A stretch of DNA of 64,000 nucleotides from Homarus americanus. Lineage: Eukaryota > Arthropoda > Malacostraca > Decapoda > Nephropidae. The stretch's first letter is position 1; every line of letters begins with the position of its first letter. Of the stretch, positions 46,836-59,082 are shown in pieces. The notes beneath the pieces were generated by a model. That model was not told the DNA's origin. It ran no database searches and saw nothing but the letters and a program-made list of their open reading frames with translations. The stretch covers positions 62,001 to 126,000 of the forward strand of contig NW_024727688.1 in the NCBI RefSeq assembly GCF_018991925.1. The letters run 5' to 3'. The position numbers and the translations under genes were made by a program.

Positions 46836-46878
46836 AGAGGGGGAGAAGGAGGGGGAGAGAGGGGGAGAGAGAGGGAGG
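46836..46878. repeat. GGGGGAGA polypurine tract
   Basis: Six or so GGGGGAGA/GGGAGA units. Confidence 0.9.
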
Positions 46879-47172
46879 ATGCTAATTGCAGTCTCTGTTT
46901 TATAGTGCAAGGTACAGACAGAGCGACACCATCTCAACCTCCACCCGCTGAGGATGCCTTCTTGTCGCGTCCCTCCTATCTTATCTTTATAGACCTCCGG
47001 CCGAAACCCGAGCTCTTGCCCTCTCCACCCAACCTCCCAATCCTCTCTCTCACACTTTGCATTCATTTTCATAATACGCGCACCATCTTGTATAGTGATA
47101 ATTGACGACATACAAGATGATACTGATGATAAGTCGTCGTAATTGATAAGAATAGAATAGAATCACTAGAGG

Positions 47173-47490
47173 TTAAGTGTCAATGTAAAGAAATCTATAC
47201 TGCAACCCGGTGTTATCAGCGAGAAGGGTGAATAAAGTAATCTGATGACGGGTCACGTACAAAGCGGTGGATGTTAGTGACTCTGGAAGCTGCAGGTGAC
47301 GCCCCACAAACTCCTGATGGCGAGGGTACCATGGCACAAAAACTGGATTGAGAAATCTGTTGGTATTCACAGGTAAGTACCACCTTGATCTCCTCCCGAC
47401 AAATTCTACGGTATTGATGTGCCCGATTATAATCCTTTTGTGGAAATCCGAGTCAAATGGTAAGCGATGTTGAGAGGTAATACTTGTCAC
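47173..47490. other. Overlapping plus and minus coding-like signals
   Basis: A 105-codon minus frame of ordinary composition (for example RRSRWYLPVNTNRFLNPVFV) covers the region. On the plus strand a perfect donor CACAG|GTAAGT lies at 47372/47373, preceded by an open stretch from 47297 (after GCTGCAG) reading LLMARVPWHKNWIEKSVGIH. Both cannot be right, and neither has homology I recognise. Confidence 0.18.
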
Positions 47491-47576
47491 TGGGGTTCTG
47501 CTGCCGGGAACATTATGTGGGGCGTTGGTGAAGTCTTAATTGGGGCGAAAATTTGCGTTGCTGATGATGGCGGAAG

Positions 47577-47580
<4 letters not shown>

Positions 47581-47629
<49 letters not shown>
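47581..47629. repeat. (GA)n microsatellite
   Basis: 24 pure GA units. Confidence 0.98.
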
Positions 47630-49554
<1,925 letters not shown>

Positions 49555-49674
49555 GTTTTAAGAAAATAATCAGCTAATTACTGATTTTATATATCGCAAA
49601 AACTAACAAACAACAACAACGAGATGGACCATGAGCACCTTACTACCCATACCCCAACACAACGCATTTTCAGG

Positions 49675-49677
<3 letters not shown>

Positions 49678-49737
<60 letters not shown>

Positions 49738-49764
49738 CACACGCACACACACACACACACACAC
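49678..49764. repeat. (AC)n with GCAC interruptions
   Basis: About 43 AC units, interrupted twice by GC near 49731 and 49743. It lies only about 120 bp from the (AT)n tract. Confidence 0.97.
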
Positions 49765-51100
49765 GAACCAAATAATAACAATAATCAGAGTATCGGGTCT
49801 GACACACGACTGACTGCCATAAATTAATACTCTGAAAAATAAACGCAGCATGAAACTAGCCACTCCAGCAACAGGCTATCGTAGACTTGTTTATTCAGGG
49901 AGCAGCAGTGGAGGTCAGGGGCACACTCATTCATCAACTTTGATTGAATAATCAGTGAAAACCAATTGGAATGTTTTTTCCCGTGATGGCTTAAACAAAT
50001 GAATGCTTTATGTGTTTCGGGTATTGGCAACGCTTCGGTAAATATTTGAACAAAGAAATGATTTTATGACGAGGTAAAATAAAGTGGGGAAAATTTTTAA
50101 TTTATGGAGTCAAAGTCACGATCAAAAAGTTTCTCCTTACATAAAGGTCTCTCACCGAGGCAACGAACGACTGGTGCCAAAGAAATGTCACATCCATTTA
50201 ATTCAATAACAATAATTCACCTGTCACATTGTTTTGTTAATATTTTTATCTGTTGATCCAACTAACTGTCTCGTGGCTCCACATTTACCATCACATATTT
50301 AAACAATAATACAGATGCAGTAAGTCATTAATTCAAGCTGGTCTTTATTTGTCTCCCGTGAGTGTAGTGTGTGGGAGGGGGGAAGGGTCACTCTGAGTAT
50401 GGTACAGTGGGATCACCTTCCACTACCCTCATAAGACACCACAAGGACATTAATTCCAAATATGTTGAAGTTATTACAAGGACAATTAATATTTCTTACT
50501 TTTATTACTTACGAAAGATATTATTGAGGTTAGGTTAACTTGTACATTTAAAACTCCTTAGGTTGCCTGGTGCAAACAAAACGATAACAATTCCTAGACC
50601 GAAGGTAATCATTCCCCCCACGAAGAGAAGACATTCCTCTTCAATCTTACATTCCACTTTTACTTCCCTTTAACCTTCCTTCTATACAGGTGAACAATAG
50701 TCGTTTTTATCCTAGCACACGTCTACCATACAGGCTCACTCTACTTCTATTCACTACTTCTCTCTAATACCACTTGACTAAAACGCCGCATGTAAATAAA
50801 AAACCCGGCATTTTATTATTTACATTAATACCCATTTTTACCGTCGTAATAATAAGTTATTCATAGATATATCTACCGGAACGTTATTACTGTTTTTATA
50901 TTTTTATTTTATTGTAATTAGGACAATTATGTAGCAGTAATTAGATCCGTAAAAGCCGTTTGAATTTGCGCTGTAAAATGCCATATGCAGGACATTTGTG
51001 TTAATTGCGTTATAAACATCACGACGCACGGAACATTGAACACTGGGAAAGTGAATTAGCGTCGGTTTCTACCTCATGACTCTCCCTCTAACCCCCAACC
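49765..51100. other. Unique DNA, no gene seen
   Basis: Ordinary AT-rich sequence. Confidence 0.6.
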
Positions 51101-51155
51101 CCCCCCACCCTCAGTTCACTCCTCCTCCAGCTGTTATACCTTATCTACTATCTAT

Positions 51156-51795
51156 CCCTCTCCTCCCATCTCACTTCTTTCTCCCTCTCCTCCCATTCAC
51201 TTCTTTCTCCCTCTCCTCCCATCTCACTTCTTTCTCCTCCTCCCATTCTTCTTTCTCCCTCTTCCCATCTCACTTCTTTCTCCCTCTCCTCCCATCTCCT
51301 TCTCTCCTCTCCTCCATCTCACTTCTTTCTCCTCTCCTCCATCTCACTTCTTTCTCCCTCTCCTCCCATTCACTTCTTTCTCCCTCTCCATCTTACTTCT
51401 TCTCCCTCTCCTCCCATTCCTTCTCTCCCTCTCCTCCATCTCCTTCTCTCCCTCTCCTCCCATTCCACTTCTTTCTCCCTCTTCCCCATCTCACTTCTTT
51501 TCTCCCTCTCCTCCCATCTCCACTTCTTTCTCCCTCTCCTCCATCTCCTTCTTTTCTCCCTCTCCTCCCATCTCACTTCTTTCTCCCTCCCTCCCATCTC
51601 CTTCTTTCTCCCTCTCCTCCCATCTCCTTCTTTCTTCATCTCACTTCTTTCTCCCTCTCCTCCCCATCTCACTTCTTTCTCCCTCTCCTCCCATCTCACT
51701 TCTTTCTCCCTCTCCTCCCATCTCACTTCTTTCTCCCTCTCCTCCCATCTCACTTCTTCCTCTCTCCTTTCTCCTATTCTACTTCTCTCCCCTTG
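51156..51795. repeat. 27-bp CACTTCTTTCTCCCTCTCC minisatellite
   Basis: About 22-24 units of nominal 27 bp (CTCACTTCTTTCTCCCTCTC then CTCCCAT), with many single-base and triplet deletions. The 323-codon plus frame and 144-codon minus frame over it (Ser/Phe/Leu/Pro; Glu/Arg/Trp) are repeat readings. It is the largest pyrimidine array in the window. Confidence 0.95.
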
Positions 51796-52149
51796 TCCTT
51801 CCATTTCTCTCCCGCCTCCCGTCGTTTCTCTATTATTCTTCCTCCCCTCCTCATTCTCCTTCTCTTCCTCCCCTTTGAAAACCCGGGCGATTATTTTGGT
51901 ATGAAAGATTATTATTTTTTAACTGTTGTTTTGGAGACCTCCGCCATGATGGTGATTACACACGCATCCACCCACTCATACACGCGGGCGACGAAACTTC
52001 ATTTTGCAACGAAAGATCTTTTTCATAACCATTCAGAGCAGTGTTAGTGTATATAATGTACAGCCCTGTGAGTACTCCGTCGCCTTCCCACACGACGGTG
52101 ATATCTGATCCACCACCATAAGCATCCTTCAGCCCTTGTGATGTTGGTG

Positions 52150-52520
52150 TGTTGAGCGATATCATACCTCACCACAGAGGAAGAAAATGCGCCCACTTTT
52201 ACCACTGTCAAAGAGGGTCTTGGCGACATGTCTTCACCGCCCACAACACGACAATGCCTCCCCCTGCCACCAGTACCTCAGTTGCACTACATATATGCGA
52301 TGTGCGGCACGTCATCTCCCTTCACTACAGGACAATGAGGGCACTTTTACTTTGTCAATAACCTCCCCTTCGCTGAGGCGGTGTTCGTGGCACGTCTTCA
52401 CCGTAAACCGTAGGACAATGCCTCCGCCCCGCCATCAATACTTCAACACCCCTCCTCCTACGCCGAGGCGACATAGATGCGATGTGTGGTATGCCATCTC
52501 CCCACAGGACGGGACAATGC
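52150..52520. repeat. Diverged GC-rich tandem duplication, ~140-180-bp period
   Basis: Block pairs recur in order: CTTCACCG-CACRAC-ACAATGCCTCC (52231 and 52395), and ATGCGATGTG-GG-A-GTCATCTCC (52296 and 52478) with a weaker third match at 52156 (GCGATATCATACCTC). GAGG-CACTTTTAC also recurs at 52192 and 52335. The copies are 65-75% alike by eye, an old tandem duplication. Confidence 0.65.
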
Positions 52521-52723
52521 GGCCGCCCCACCCCGCAACACCAGCTGCAGGCCCCTGCAACCCTTTTGTTCTTGCTCGCTCATTACGTGGCGTAGTACAA
52601 AGACGAGGAAACGCTGCAACCCACTGCTGGCGTATCGCTCGTTCCCTCAAACGTGTAGTAGCAGCTTCCCCTCCGTTTCCCCTCAGATTGATACGAGCTC
52701 TGTCCGTCACCCCTCACTCTTGA
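52187..52723 (+). CDS. 178-codon open frame over decayed repeat
   Basis: It starts at an ATG (52187) and ends at a TGA, and is rich in Arg, Pro, His, Ser and Cys. It lies across the diverged tandem duplication, where GC-rich composition makes stops rare. The minus strand is also open for 91 codons (52435-52710). No domain or splice context is seen. Probably spurious; listed because of its length. Confidence 0.12.
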   Translation: MRPLLPLSKRVLATCLHRPQHDNASPCHQYLSCTTYMRCAARHLPSLQDNEGTFTLSITSPSLRRCSWHVFTVNRRTMPPPRHQYFNTPPPTPRRHRCDVWYAISPQDGTMRPPHPATPAAGPCNPFVLARSLRGVVQRRGNAATHCWRIARSLKRVVAASPPFPLRLIRALSVTPHS

Positions 52724-54079
52724 TATTTCCTCTCGGTTTACTTTTTGTCGTTGTTTCGTGGTTTATTTCTGAACTAACATAACCAATCACTTGTCTCCTG
52801 AAAATTTTAACTTTTCCTTTATTTATTAAATAATTTTTTTTATAATCAACATCTATAAAAAAAATACCGAGAGGGGTGAGAGGAAAGATGATCCTGGTCC
52901 GTGATTCTTGGTGCCATCCACTCACCCCTTGGGATGTCACCAGTCTTCGGTTACAAGGATCACCAAACCAACCCAACACACAATCCCAACTTAACCCAAC
53001 CCACCAATCCAACCCGTCACACCACATCCCGTTCCGCATGGTAATGGAATTTTCACCCTTGTTCATGGCCGAACCTCACAGCTTAATCCTATATTTTAAC
53101 TTCACAACTTAACCACAACACCTGACCTACACCACACTCCGTAAAGACTGGCACTACGCTTTTGTTCTAACGTCATTAAATTAGATACAGCGCTCACAAG
53201 TAAAGGCACAAGAAGCACCGTTAAACCACAGTACTAGAGCAGACGATATCACCCAAAACCCTACCCCATACACCTGAGTGAAGGCATAAAGCACACACAA
53301 CATCACTAGGCCATTAAACCACAATCAAATACTACATAAGAGTCACTTTTGTCTTCCATGTAAGAAAAATGAGAGGATGTGGGAAGTGGTTCCTGCAGGA
53401 GGGAGGGAGCGGCCCCTGGGATGATGGAGAGCCGCGGGAGGGCCCTGGCAGGAAGGAGTGGCCTCGTATTCAGTACTAGATAAATGAGGGTTAATTTTGT
53501 TCCCGACAGTACCATAATCAGCATGTGACATTGGGTCGATAAGGGAGGGTGGAGTTCCTCTACAAATGGCTGGAAGACAGGCGATCTTCCAGGCTTATAT
53601 GGTTCCCCTTCCCCACCGTCCTTTCTTCTCTGGAAAGTCTGGAAGATGCGCAGGCATTTTATACTTACTCTTCCAGGATGAATGAAGCAAAGACGTGAAA
53701 CATTTGTCGGTGCTTAGTGTTGTGCTATTGAAGTTGTGAAAGAGTTTGTCTTATACAGAGTGGCCTCAGGCAAGGGTCTTAGAAACCTTTTCAGATCGAG
53801 GCTGGACAGACGGAAACCGGTAAAAGAGAATCTCGGAGAGTTGAGTAAAATTAGGTTTTGTTAGGTGATGAATTATTGTCCTTTTATTTGTTTACACCTA
53901 TTAAAGATAAGAGAAGCTTCACTCTATACGTTAAGTTAAAGAATTTAAGAAAAACAAATCGATGTGAAACCGATCGTTTATCTTTAAGTAACGCTAATTC
54001 CCTCCCCCGCAGCCTCGGTCCTTCAGGTTTTGCTTGCAGAGGCAGAATTACCACTTTTTCTGATAATAACCTTTAAGGT
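52721..54079. other. Unique DNA with a decayed AACCC patch
   Basis: AACCAACCCAAC/TTAACCCAACCC words at 52965-53020 are telomere-like. Hairpin words CTGGAAGA/TCTTCCAG occur twice in 53568-53675. No gene is seen. Confidence 0.5.
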
Positions 54080-54180
54080 GTGTGATGGTCAAGTGGATAG
54101 GGAGCTGGCTCACATGCGGGGCAACCCTAGTAAACCCAACTGTGAATGGGCACCTAACCTAATCAACCAAGCCTAACGTT
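54080..54180 (+). mobile_element. Decayed tRNA-derived SINE head
   Basis: TGGTCAAGTGGATAG (54086-54100) is A-box-like, and GCTGGCTCACATGCGG after it resembles the D-to-anticodon part of a tRNA. The B-box is eroded, and GTGAATGGGCACCT (54142-54155) follows where a SINE body would begin. The end passes into CCTAACCTAATC. Confidence 0.4.
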
Positions 54181-54538
54181 TCACATGAAGTCAATGTTAT
54201 CACATAAATTGCCACTGCTTCCTTGTGTACCGAAAAAATGGCTTATTACAGTGTGGAGTAACCCAACGGGGCTTCAGGCCAACGGGACCCACTATCACTC
54301 TGCACCTGTTCCTAGTCCAGGTAAACTCATTTTAATTATTATAAACACTTCATTCTATACAAAATAATAATATAACTGTACGGTAATCAGCTTAGGCCTA
54401 TTGCCATGCACACGTGAACCATAAATAGTCATATTAGTGACAAATTATATTAATCTTCAACTGTTTTTCAATTTCCTTTCCTCTCGAATTTTCTTTTCAT
54501 TTCAATCGTTCTGCAAATTTATTAGTAATTATATCACT

Positions 54539-54596
54539 CTATCTATCTATATATATATCTATCTATCTATCTATCTATCTATCCATCTATCTATCT
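54539..54596. repeat. (ATCT)n microsatellite
   Basis: ATCT units with an (AT)n interruption and one ATCC. Confidence 0.96.
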
Positions 54597-54623
54597 TACC
54601 TGCGTGTCCCCCCTCACACTCAG

Positions 54624-54863
54624 GTACTTCCCAGGTAGAGTACTCTGACCTCTCGCCCACCGTCTACGTACCACCAGCACCCGCTAATGACGAGCTCTCT
54701 ACGCCCATTCCGCCCACTCTACCACGGCTCCATGCCCACTCCGCCCCGGCTCCACGCCCACTCAGCCACGGCTCTACGCCCATAAAGCTCGCTAGCAGCC
54801 CATTCACTAGCTCCGGGATATCTCATTCACCACCCTCCCTCGTCTATACGCTCAGGTGCACAG
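54624..54863 (+). CDS. Candidate Pro/Ser-rich internal exon, phase 1-1
   Basis: A good acceptor (GTCCCCCCTCACACTCAG, ending 54623) precedes 240 bp of open, GC-rich frame and a donor-like CACAG|GTGATAAG at 54864. An alternative donor lies at 54856. Entry and exit are both phase 1. Translation begins TSQVEYSDLSPTVYVPPAP, continues Pro/Ser/His-rich and ends SLVYTLRCTG, a plausible disordered segment. Codons in the first third favour C/G in the third position. Against it: the middle holds two to three 22-bp units (CTCCAYGCCCACTC), not a multiple of 3, and the GTG donors are weak. No family is recognised. Flanking (ATCT)n and (ACAT)n would be intronic. Confidence 0.3.
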
Positions 54864-54908
54864 GTGATAAGAGTAAATTAGTGAAATATCAGGTGATTAA
54901 CGGTGATT

Positions 54909-54992
54909 ACATAACATACATACATACATACATACATACATACATACATACATACATACATACATACACATACTGTCTACATCTACTAGTAA

Positions 54993-55024
<32 letters not shown>

Positions 55025-55025
55025 T
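54909..55025. repeat. (ACAT)n and inverted (GTAT)n pair
   Basis: About 13 ACAT units (54913-54967) and seven GTAT units (54998-55025) are complementary, separated by ~30 bp. The flanks ACTAGTAAAT and ATTTTACTAGT extend the inverted symmetry. A long hairpin is possible. Confidence 0.93.
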
Positions 55026-55195
55026 TTACTAGTGGCATATATAGTGAACCAAAGGATATTCTATTTCCCTGTTATAAAAAAAAAGAGACATTACTCTGAG
55101 CGAACTGAGTGAGACTAATGGAAGCAGAGGGATAAGAGCAGGTGGAACAACGACGAAAGAAAGAGAAAACTAAAAATAAAGGAGGGAAGCTATAT

Positions 55196-55198
<3 letters not shown>

Positions 55199-55235
<37 letters not shown>
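55199..55235. repeat. (GT)n microsatellite
   Basis: 18 units. Confidence 0.98.
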
Positions 55236-55236
<1 letters not shown>

Positions 55237-55413
55237 TTTTCCTTTTCAAACTCTTACACTTAATAAACCAATTTGACCTCGTCTTAAACCTCGTCATCAG
55301 TCAGCTCGTGATGTGCAGACCGGAGACAGGCAGCGTTCTCGTCATTTACTCCTAAGTGAATATTAAAGCATCTGTCTCTTGGTGAATGAGTAATGCATGA
55401 AGAATGAACAACT

Positions 55414-55556
55414 AGGGGCTGGAAGGGGCTGGAAGGGGCTGGGAAGGGGGGCTGGAAGGGGGCTGGAAGGCTGGAAGGGGGCTGGAAGGGGGCTGGAAGG
55501 GGGCTGGAAGGGGCTGGAAGGGGCTGGAAGGTGCTGGAGGGGCTGGAGGGGGGGAG
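55414..55556. repeat. 10-11-bp GGGGCTGGAAG minisatellite
   Basis: About 13 units of GGGGCTGGAAG/GGGGGCTGGAA with variable G number. Quadruplex potential. Gly/Trp/Leu/Glu frames are artefacts. Confidence 0.94.
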
Positions 55557-56221
55557 TTAGGGTGAGTAAATGGGTCAAAATGAAAAGACAGAAAATCAGA
55601 AAAAACACAAAGCAAAAAAAAAACACGACAAAAAATATAAAAAACGCAAGGAAAACAAAAAGGCATACAAAATGGCCAAAAAAATACCTAACTAAGCTTA
55701 ATACCAAAGAGAATGAAAATTGCACCAATCTATTTCAGGTCACTTTGGGATTCGCCTCAGCTCGGTGATTGGACTGTCACGACTACAAGAATCACAATAG
55801 AAGCTCTTGTCCACATCCGAATAAATAGGACGTCAGGACCTTTATTGAATACATCTTTTAGAGTTGTTAAACCTTCAGTACTAAGACGAGAGAGAGAAAT
55901 ATGGACAGGAGAAAGATTAAGAGAGAAATAGAGAGAGAAACACACACACGGTCGTATACAAGAACCCCGGTATACCTCTGACCATCTAAGACAATTCAGT
56001 ATATACTAGACCTTACCCCCTGTACACACTATATTCATACACCCTGGCACTCACCTCCCACCCACTGAACCCATTATACAAGATCTTTAATAACATCCGA
56101 GCTGTTCAGGAGAGTATTTTCCAGTATAGTTTACACAGCCATTTACTCTGATCAGGTTTACATCACTTATGGTTTACTCTTGTTGAAAGGAAACAATAAC
56201 TGGGATTTTCAGATTCAGAAG
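55557..56221. other. Unique DNA with A-rich start
   Basis: A-rich DNA to about 55700, short (GA)n near 55885-55945. No gene is seen. Confidence 0.55.
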
Positions 56222-56312
56222 AAAAAAAAATCATTGTGGATTCTGAGTCCTTGGGGCAACACCCTGTGTGCGTGTACTACCTCTGCCATAAACACTGAGG
56301 GCCCAGCGGGTG
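56221..56312 (-). mobile_element. tRNA-promoter SINE-like head with T9 terminator
   Basis: On the minus strand, A-box-like TGGGCCCTCAGTG (plus 56293-56305) and B-box-like GGACTCAGAATCC (plus 56238-56250) are followed within 10 bp by nine T (plus 56222-56230), a polymerase III terminator. It shares the CCTCAGTG and GACTC/AATCC boxes with the copy at 5481. A 66-codon minus frame with CDGRQQQCGHRQCPEL overlaps the upstream part but is better explained as repeat. Confidence 0.42.
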
Positions 56313-56829
56313 GTAGTTCACCTGGCTTCAGATAACTGCCCGACTCAAGTTCTGGACACTGCCTGTGGCCACATTGCTGCTGCCTGCCATCACAGGACTG
56401 GCCCCACACCCTCACCTGACCGGTACCCGTGGAATAAAACTACCTTCCATTATTAATCCTTTGTTACTTTTATATCTATTTATTGTTATCGAATCATTAT
56501 CAACCAATCGTTATCATGGTATCTTTTCTTGAACCGACGGACATAACTTGTGTTTAATTCCAAAGTTATTATTATTGTAGTGATTACGTTGTTATTTATA
56601 GATACAATTTTACCTGTAAATTTGGCTGTATGACATTTACTAAGCGTCCATATTATTTACACAGGTGCAGAATGTTATTGATTAAAGCAGATTGCAAATT
56701 CATGGCTAAACGTCCCCCCCCCCTCCCACATTGTATAATAAATTCTTAATAAGATTCTGTGATACTTCTTTACTTGTTCCAGTTTATCGTTTTTTTGTTA
56801 CTTATTGCAAACACCTGAGTATTCGTTAA

Positions 56830-56832
<3 letters not shown>
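56313..56832. other. Unique AT-rich DNA
   Basis: A C-run patch at 56712-56726. No gene is seen. Confidence 0.6.

Positions 56833-56872
<40 letters not shown>
56833..56872. repeat. (CT)n microsatellite
   Basis: 20 pure units. Confidence 0.98.
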
Positions 56873-56875
<3 letters not shown>

Positions 56876-57220
56876 ACCCACAAAACAGCCCTCGCAAACC
56901 TAAATCTTGTCTCACAACTCAAAAGCAGACTAATGCAAAGTATTGTAATATTTATCATTAACTTTATACACGGGCAGTATCGGGCGTTTCCATCGCAGTA
57001 AATTACACAACAGGTGAGTCTACCTTAAGAACACCTGTCCGTAATATAATCCTTTAGGGAGGGACTCTACCAAGGTGTTTGTACATGAAGGAGACACAGT
57101 TGCTACACGATAACCAGTCAGCCATAAACAACGACACACTGGAACAATATACAATGACGGCGTGAGTCTGCTTGTTGATCCTCGCCGTTCCGGGAGGTGG
57201 ACTTGGGAATATATGTTTTC

Positions 57221-57287
57221 TGTCCGTGTTTGTGTCCGTGTCTGTGTCCGTCCGTGCCTGTGTCCGTCCGTGCCTGTGTCCGTCCGT
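57221..57287. repeat. 16-bp GCCTGTGTCCGTCCGT minisatellite
   Basis: Three clear units plus diverged GTCCGTGTTTGT/GTCCGTGTCTGT units. Confidence 0.92.
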
Positions 57288-57680
57288 AAACACAATATAT
57301 CAAAATTTTTAACATATTTAACCCAAACAAATGACCGGTAGCCAAGGGAGTACTATATAGATATACACAACAGGTTTTCCATTGAATTCAAATCATCAAA
57401 TATTGTTCTTGTTGTTTGAGAGTTACAGCCTCTTGGACCTGGGCTGTGGCGTGGAGGGGGATTACCCACATTTACTGGCAATTTTCTTGTAATTGGAATC
57501 TATATTAAGCTCCTGATAATGTATAACAATAACACTGTACATACGTATTTCTATTTACTTTGCAGCTTTTCTCCCCCCCAAGGTCAGTCATCAGGTAGTA
57601 ATTAACAGGTGTACTTCATTATATTATTGTTTCAAGGAGTTTTATCTTGGGTTCAAAAGTGGACCAGACTGTTTCGTTAC

Positions 57681-57761
57681 TAGTGTGTGTGTGTGTATGT
57701 GTATAAAGAAGACGTTCATAGTGTGTGTGTGTAAAGGAGACGTTCATAGTGCGTGTGTGTG

Positions 57762-57796
<35 letters not shown>

Positions 57797-57890
57797 GTAA
57801 AGAAGACGTTCATAGTGTGTGTGTGTGTGTGTGTGTAAAGGAGACGTTCATATGGCATGTGTGTAAAGGCGACGTTCATAGTGTGTTTAC
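57681..57890. repeat. Compound array: constant AAAGRAGACGTTCATAGTG blocks and (GT)n spacers
   Basis: Five copies of a ~19-bp constant block (TAAAGAAGACGTTCATAGTG and variants) at about 57705, 57734, 57799, 57836 and 57866 are separated by (GT)n of 10-45 bp. It resembles repeat-spacer layout superficially, but the spacers are all GT microsatellite. Confidence 0.92.
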
Positions 57891-58390
57891 GTTCCCAAAA
57901 GTCAGTGTCCTGTCAACTTCCAGCCCCTGAACTTGAACGTGTGCAAAAATTCAGGTATATTGGGAAAATTACACATCTCTTAATATACGTGACTTTTTCG
58001 TGAGTGTATTGACAGGACTTACATCTTTAGGCTCACTGCCACACTATACACATCTTTACACACATTATCGCGACAACTTTGAACCCCTGACATGACCCCA
58101 TAAATCATGAGCGATACAATAAGGACAACTTGGTGTCGTAACAAAAGTGGTTCCTAACACAAGCACAGTCCCAAATTCTTACGGGTTCGTTAAGCTGAAT
58201 GTCCACTAACTGGACATGTGAGGATTTCTCTGACTGGCTCACTCAGGTAACGTCACAAAGGCGAGATTCATCCAAGACTGACTTGATTATATATTTTTTT
58301 ATATACTGTATACATACACACTCAGAGGAAAAAAATTAATCAAAGAAGCTTAAAATATCTGGACGTGGACCTCACCTCACCATCTCCCCG
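57891..58390. other. Unique DNA
   Basis: No array or gene-like frame. Confidence 0.6.
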
Positions 58391-58394
58391 CTCC

Positions 58395-58470
58395 TAACCT
58401 AACCATTAGAATTCGGACCCACTCCTTATGGGCCTCAATCCTAATGGTTAGGTTAACTTGGGGGTCTATT
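58395..58470. mobile_element. Dispersed AACCATTAGAAT hairpin repeat, copy 2
   Basis: 27-bp arms at 58395-58421 (TAACCTAACCATTAGAATTC then GGACCCA) and 58429-58455 are complementary at 23 of 27 positions around a 7-bp loop. GGTCTATTAAGGCTG follows. The same core is found at 30.68 kb and 61.90 kb. Outer ends carry the telomere-like TAACCTAACC. Confidence 0.55.
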
Positions 58471-58759
58471 AAGGCTGTGGTTTAGCCTGGTATTACTAGC
58501 CACCCAACACACAGAAACACCCGGGCGGGCCAACACCACACACACACTACCTCACGGAAGATAACCTTCATTGGACGTAGTAAATGTATCATGTTTTTAT
58601 TAGCCTGCCGTCGCCCGCCATATGACAGCTGGTGTGACAGTGGGGCTTCCTGCCTTGCGGATGTCTTCGGGGAGATTACACCAGAAACACGTCTGTCATT
58701 AAGGCGATGATGACAAAAAATGAAGTGCTACCGAGTTGTCGCTCTCAGCCCCCACACAG

Positions 58760-58816
58760 GAGTCATCTGATATGAACAATGATTATGGGGATTACGACGC
58801 AAGAGGGTCGTCCTAA
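58760..58816 (+). CDS. Possible terminal exon, 18 codons (very weak)
   Basis: After an acceptor-like CAGCCCCCACACAG (ending 58759) an open frame reads ESSDMNNDYGDYDARGSS and stops at TAA (58814-58816). A good donor CAG|GTAAAGT lies further on at 58858/58859 and conflicts with a terminal exon unless another frame is used (63-codon frame 58779-58970). Too short to decide. Confidence 0.1.
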   Translation, partial: ESSDMNNDYGDYDARGSS

Positions 58817-59037
58817 GCGGAATCCCATATGGCCACTTAATCAGCCGTGTTTGGCAGGTAAAGTATCACGTTCCCGGGTGCGAGGTGGTCTGGCATCCTG
58901 GATCTCGAATTCACAAAGATTCTTACACGTTCATTTTGTTTTCTTACTGCTGCTAAGTGAACGTCTCTAGATGAAGTAGTCTCAGGGTAATTGCTGTGCT
59001 GCTTTGAATGGTATTTTTATGCTTTATCATAAGTCAA

Positions 59038-59039
<2 letters not shown>

Positions 59040-59079
<40 letters not shown>
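59040..59079. repeat. (GT)n microsatellite
   Basis: 20 pure units. Confidence 0.98.

Positions 59080-59082
<3 letters not shown>

Noticed and set aside
51076..52047. 323-codon plus-strand open frame
   Set aside because: Almost all of it is a 27-bp CT minisatellite read as Ser/Phe/Leu/Pro. The non-repeat tail has no recognisable domain.
56215..56415. Possible thrombospondin type 1 repeat (CDGRQQQCGHRQCPE) on the minus strand
   Set aside because: Cysteine spacing is too short for a normal domain, no conserved Trp-x-x-Trp pattern is present, and the segment adjoins a SINE-like unit.
57681..57890. Possible CRISPR-like repeat-spacer layout
   Set aside because: All 'spacers' are GT microsatellite of varying length, with no unique content.
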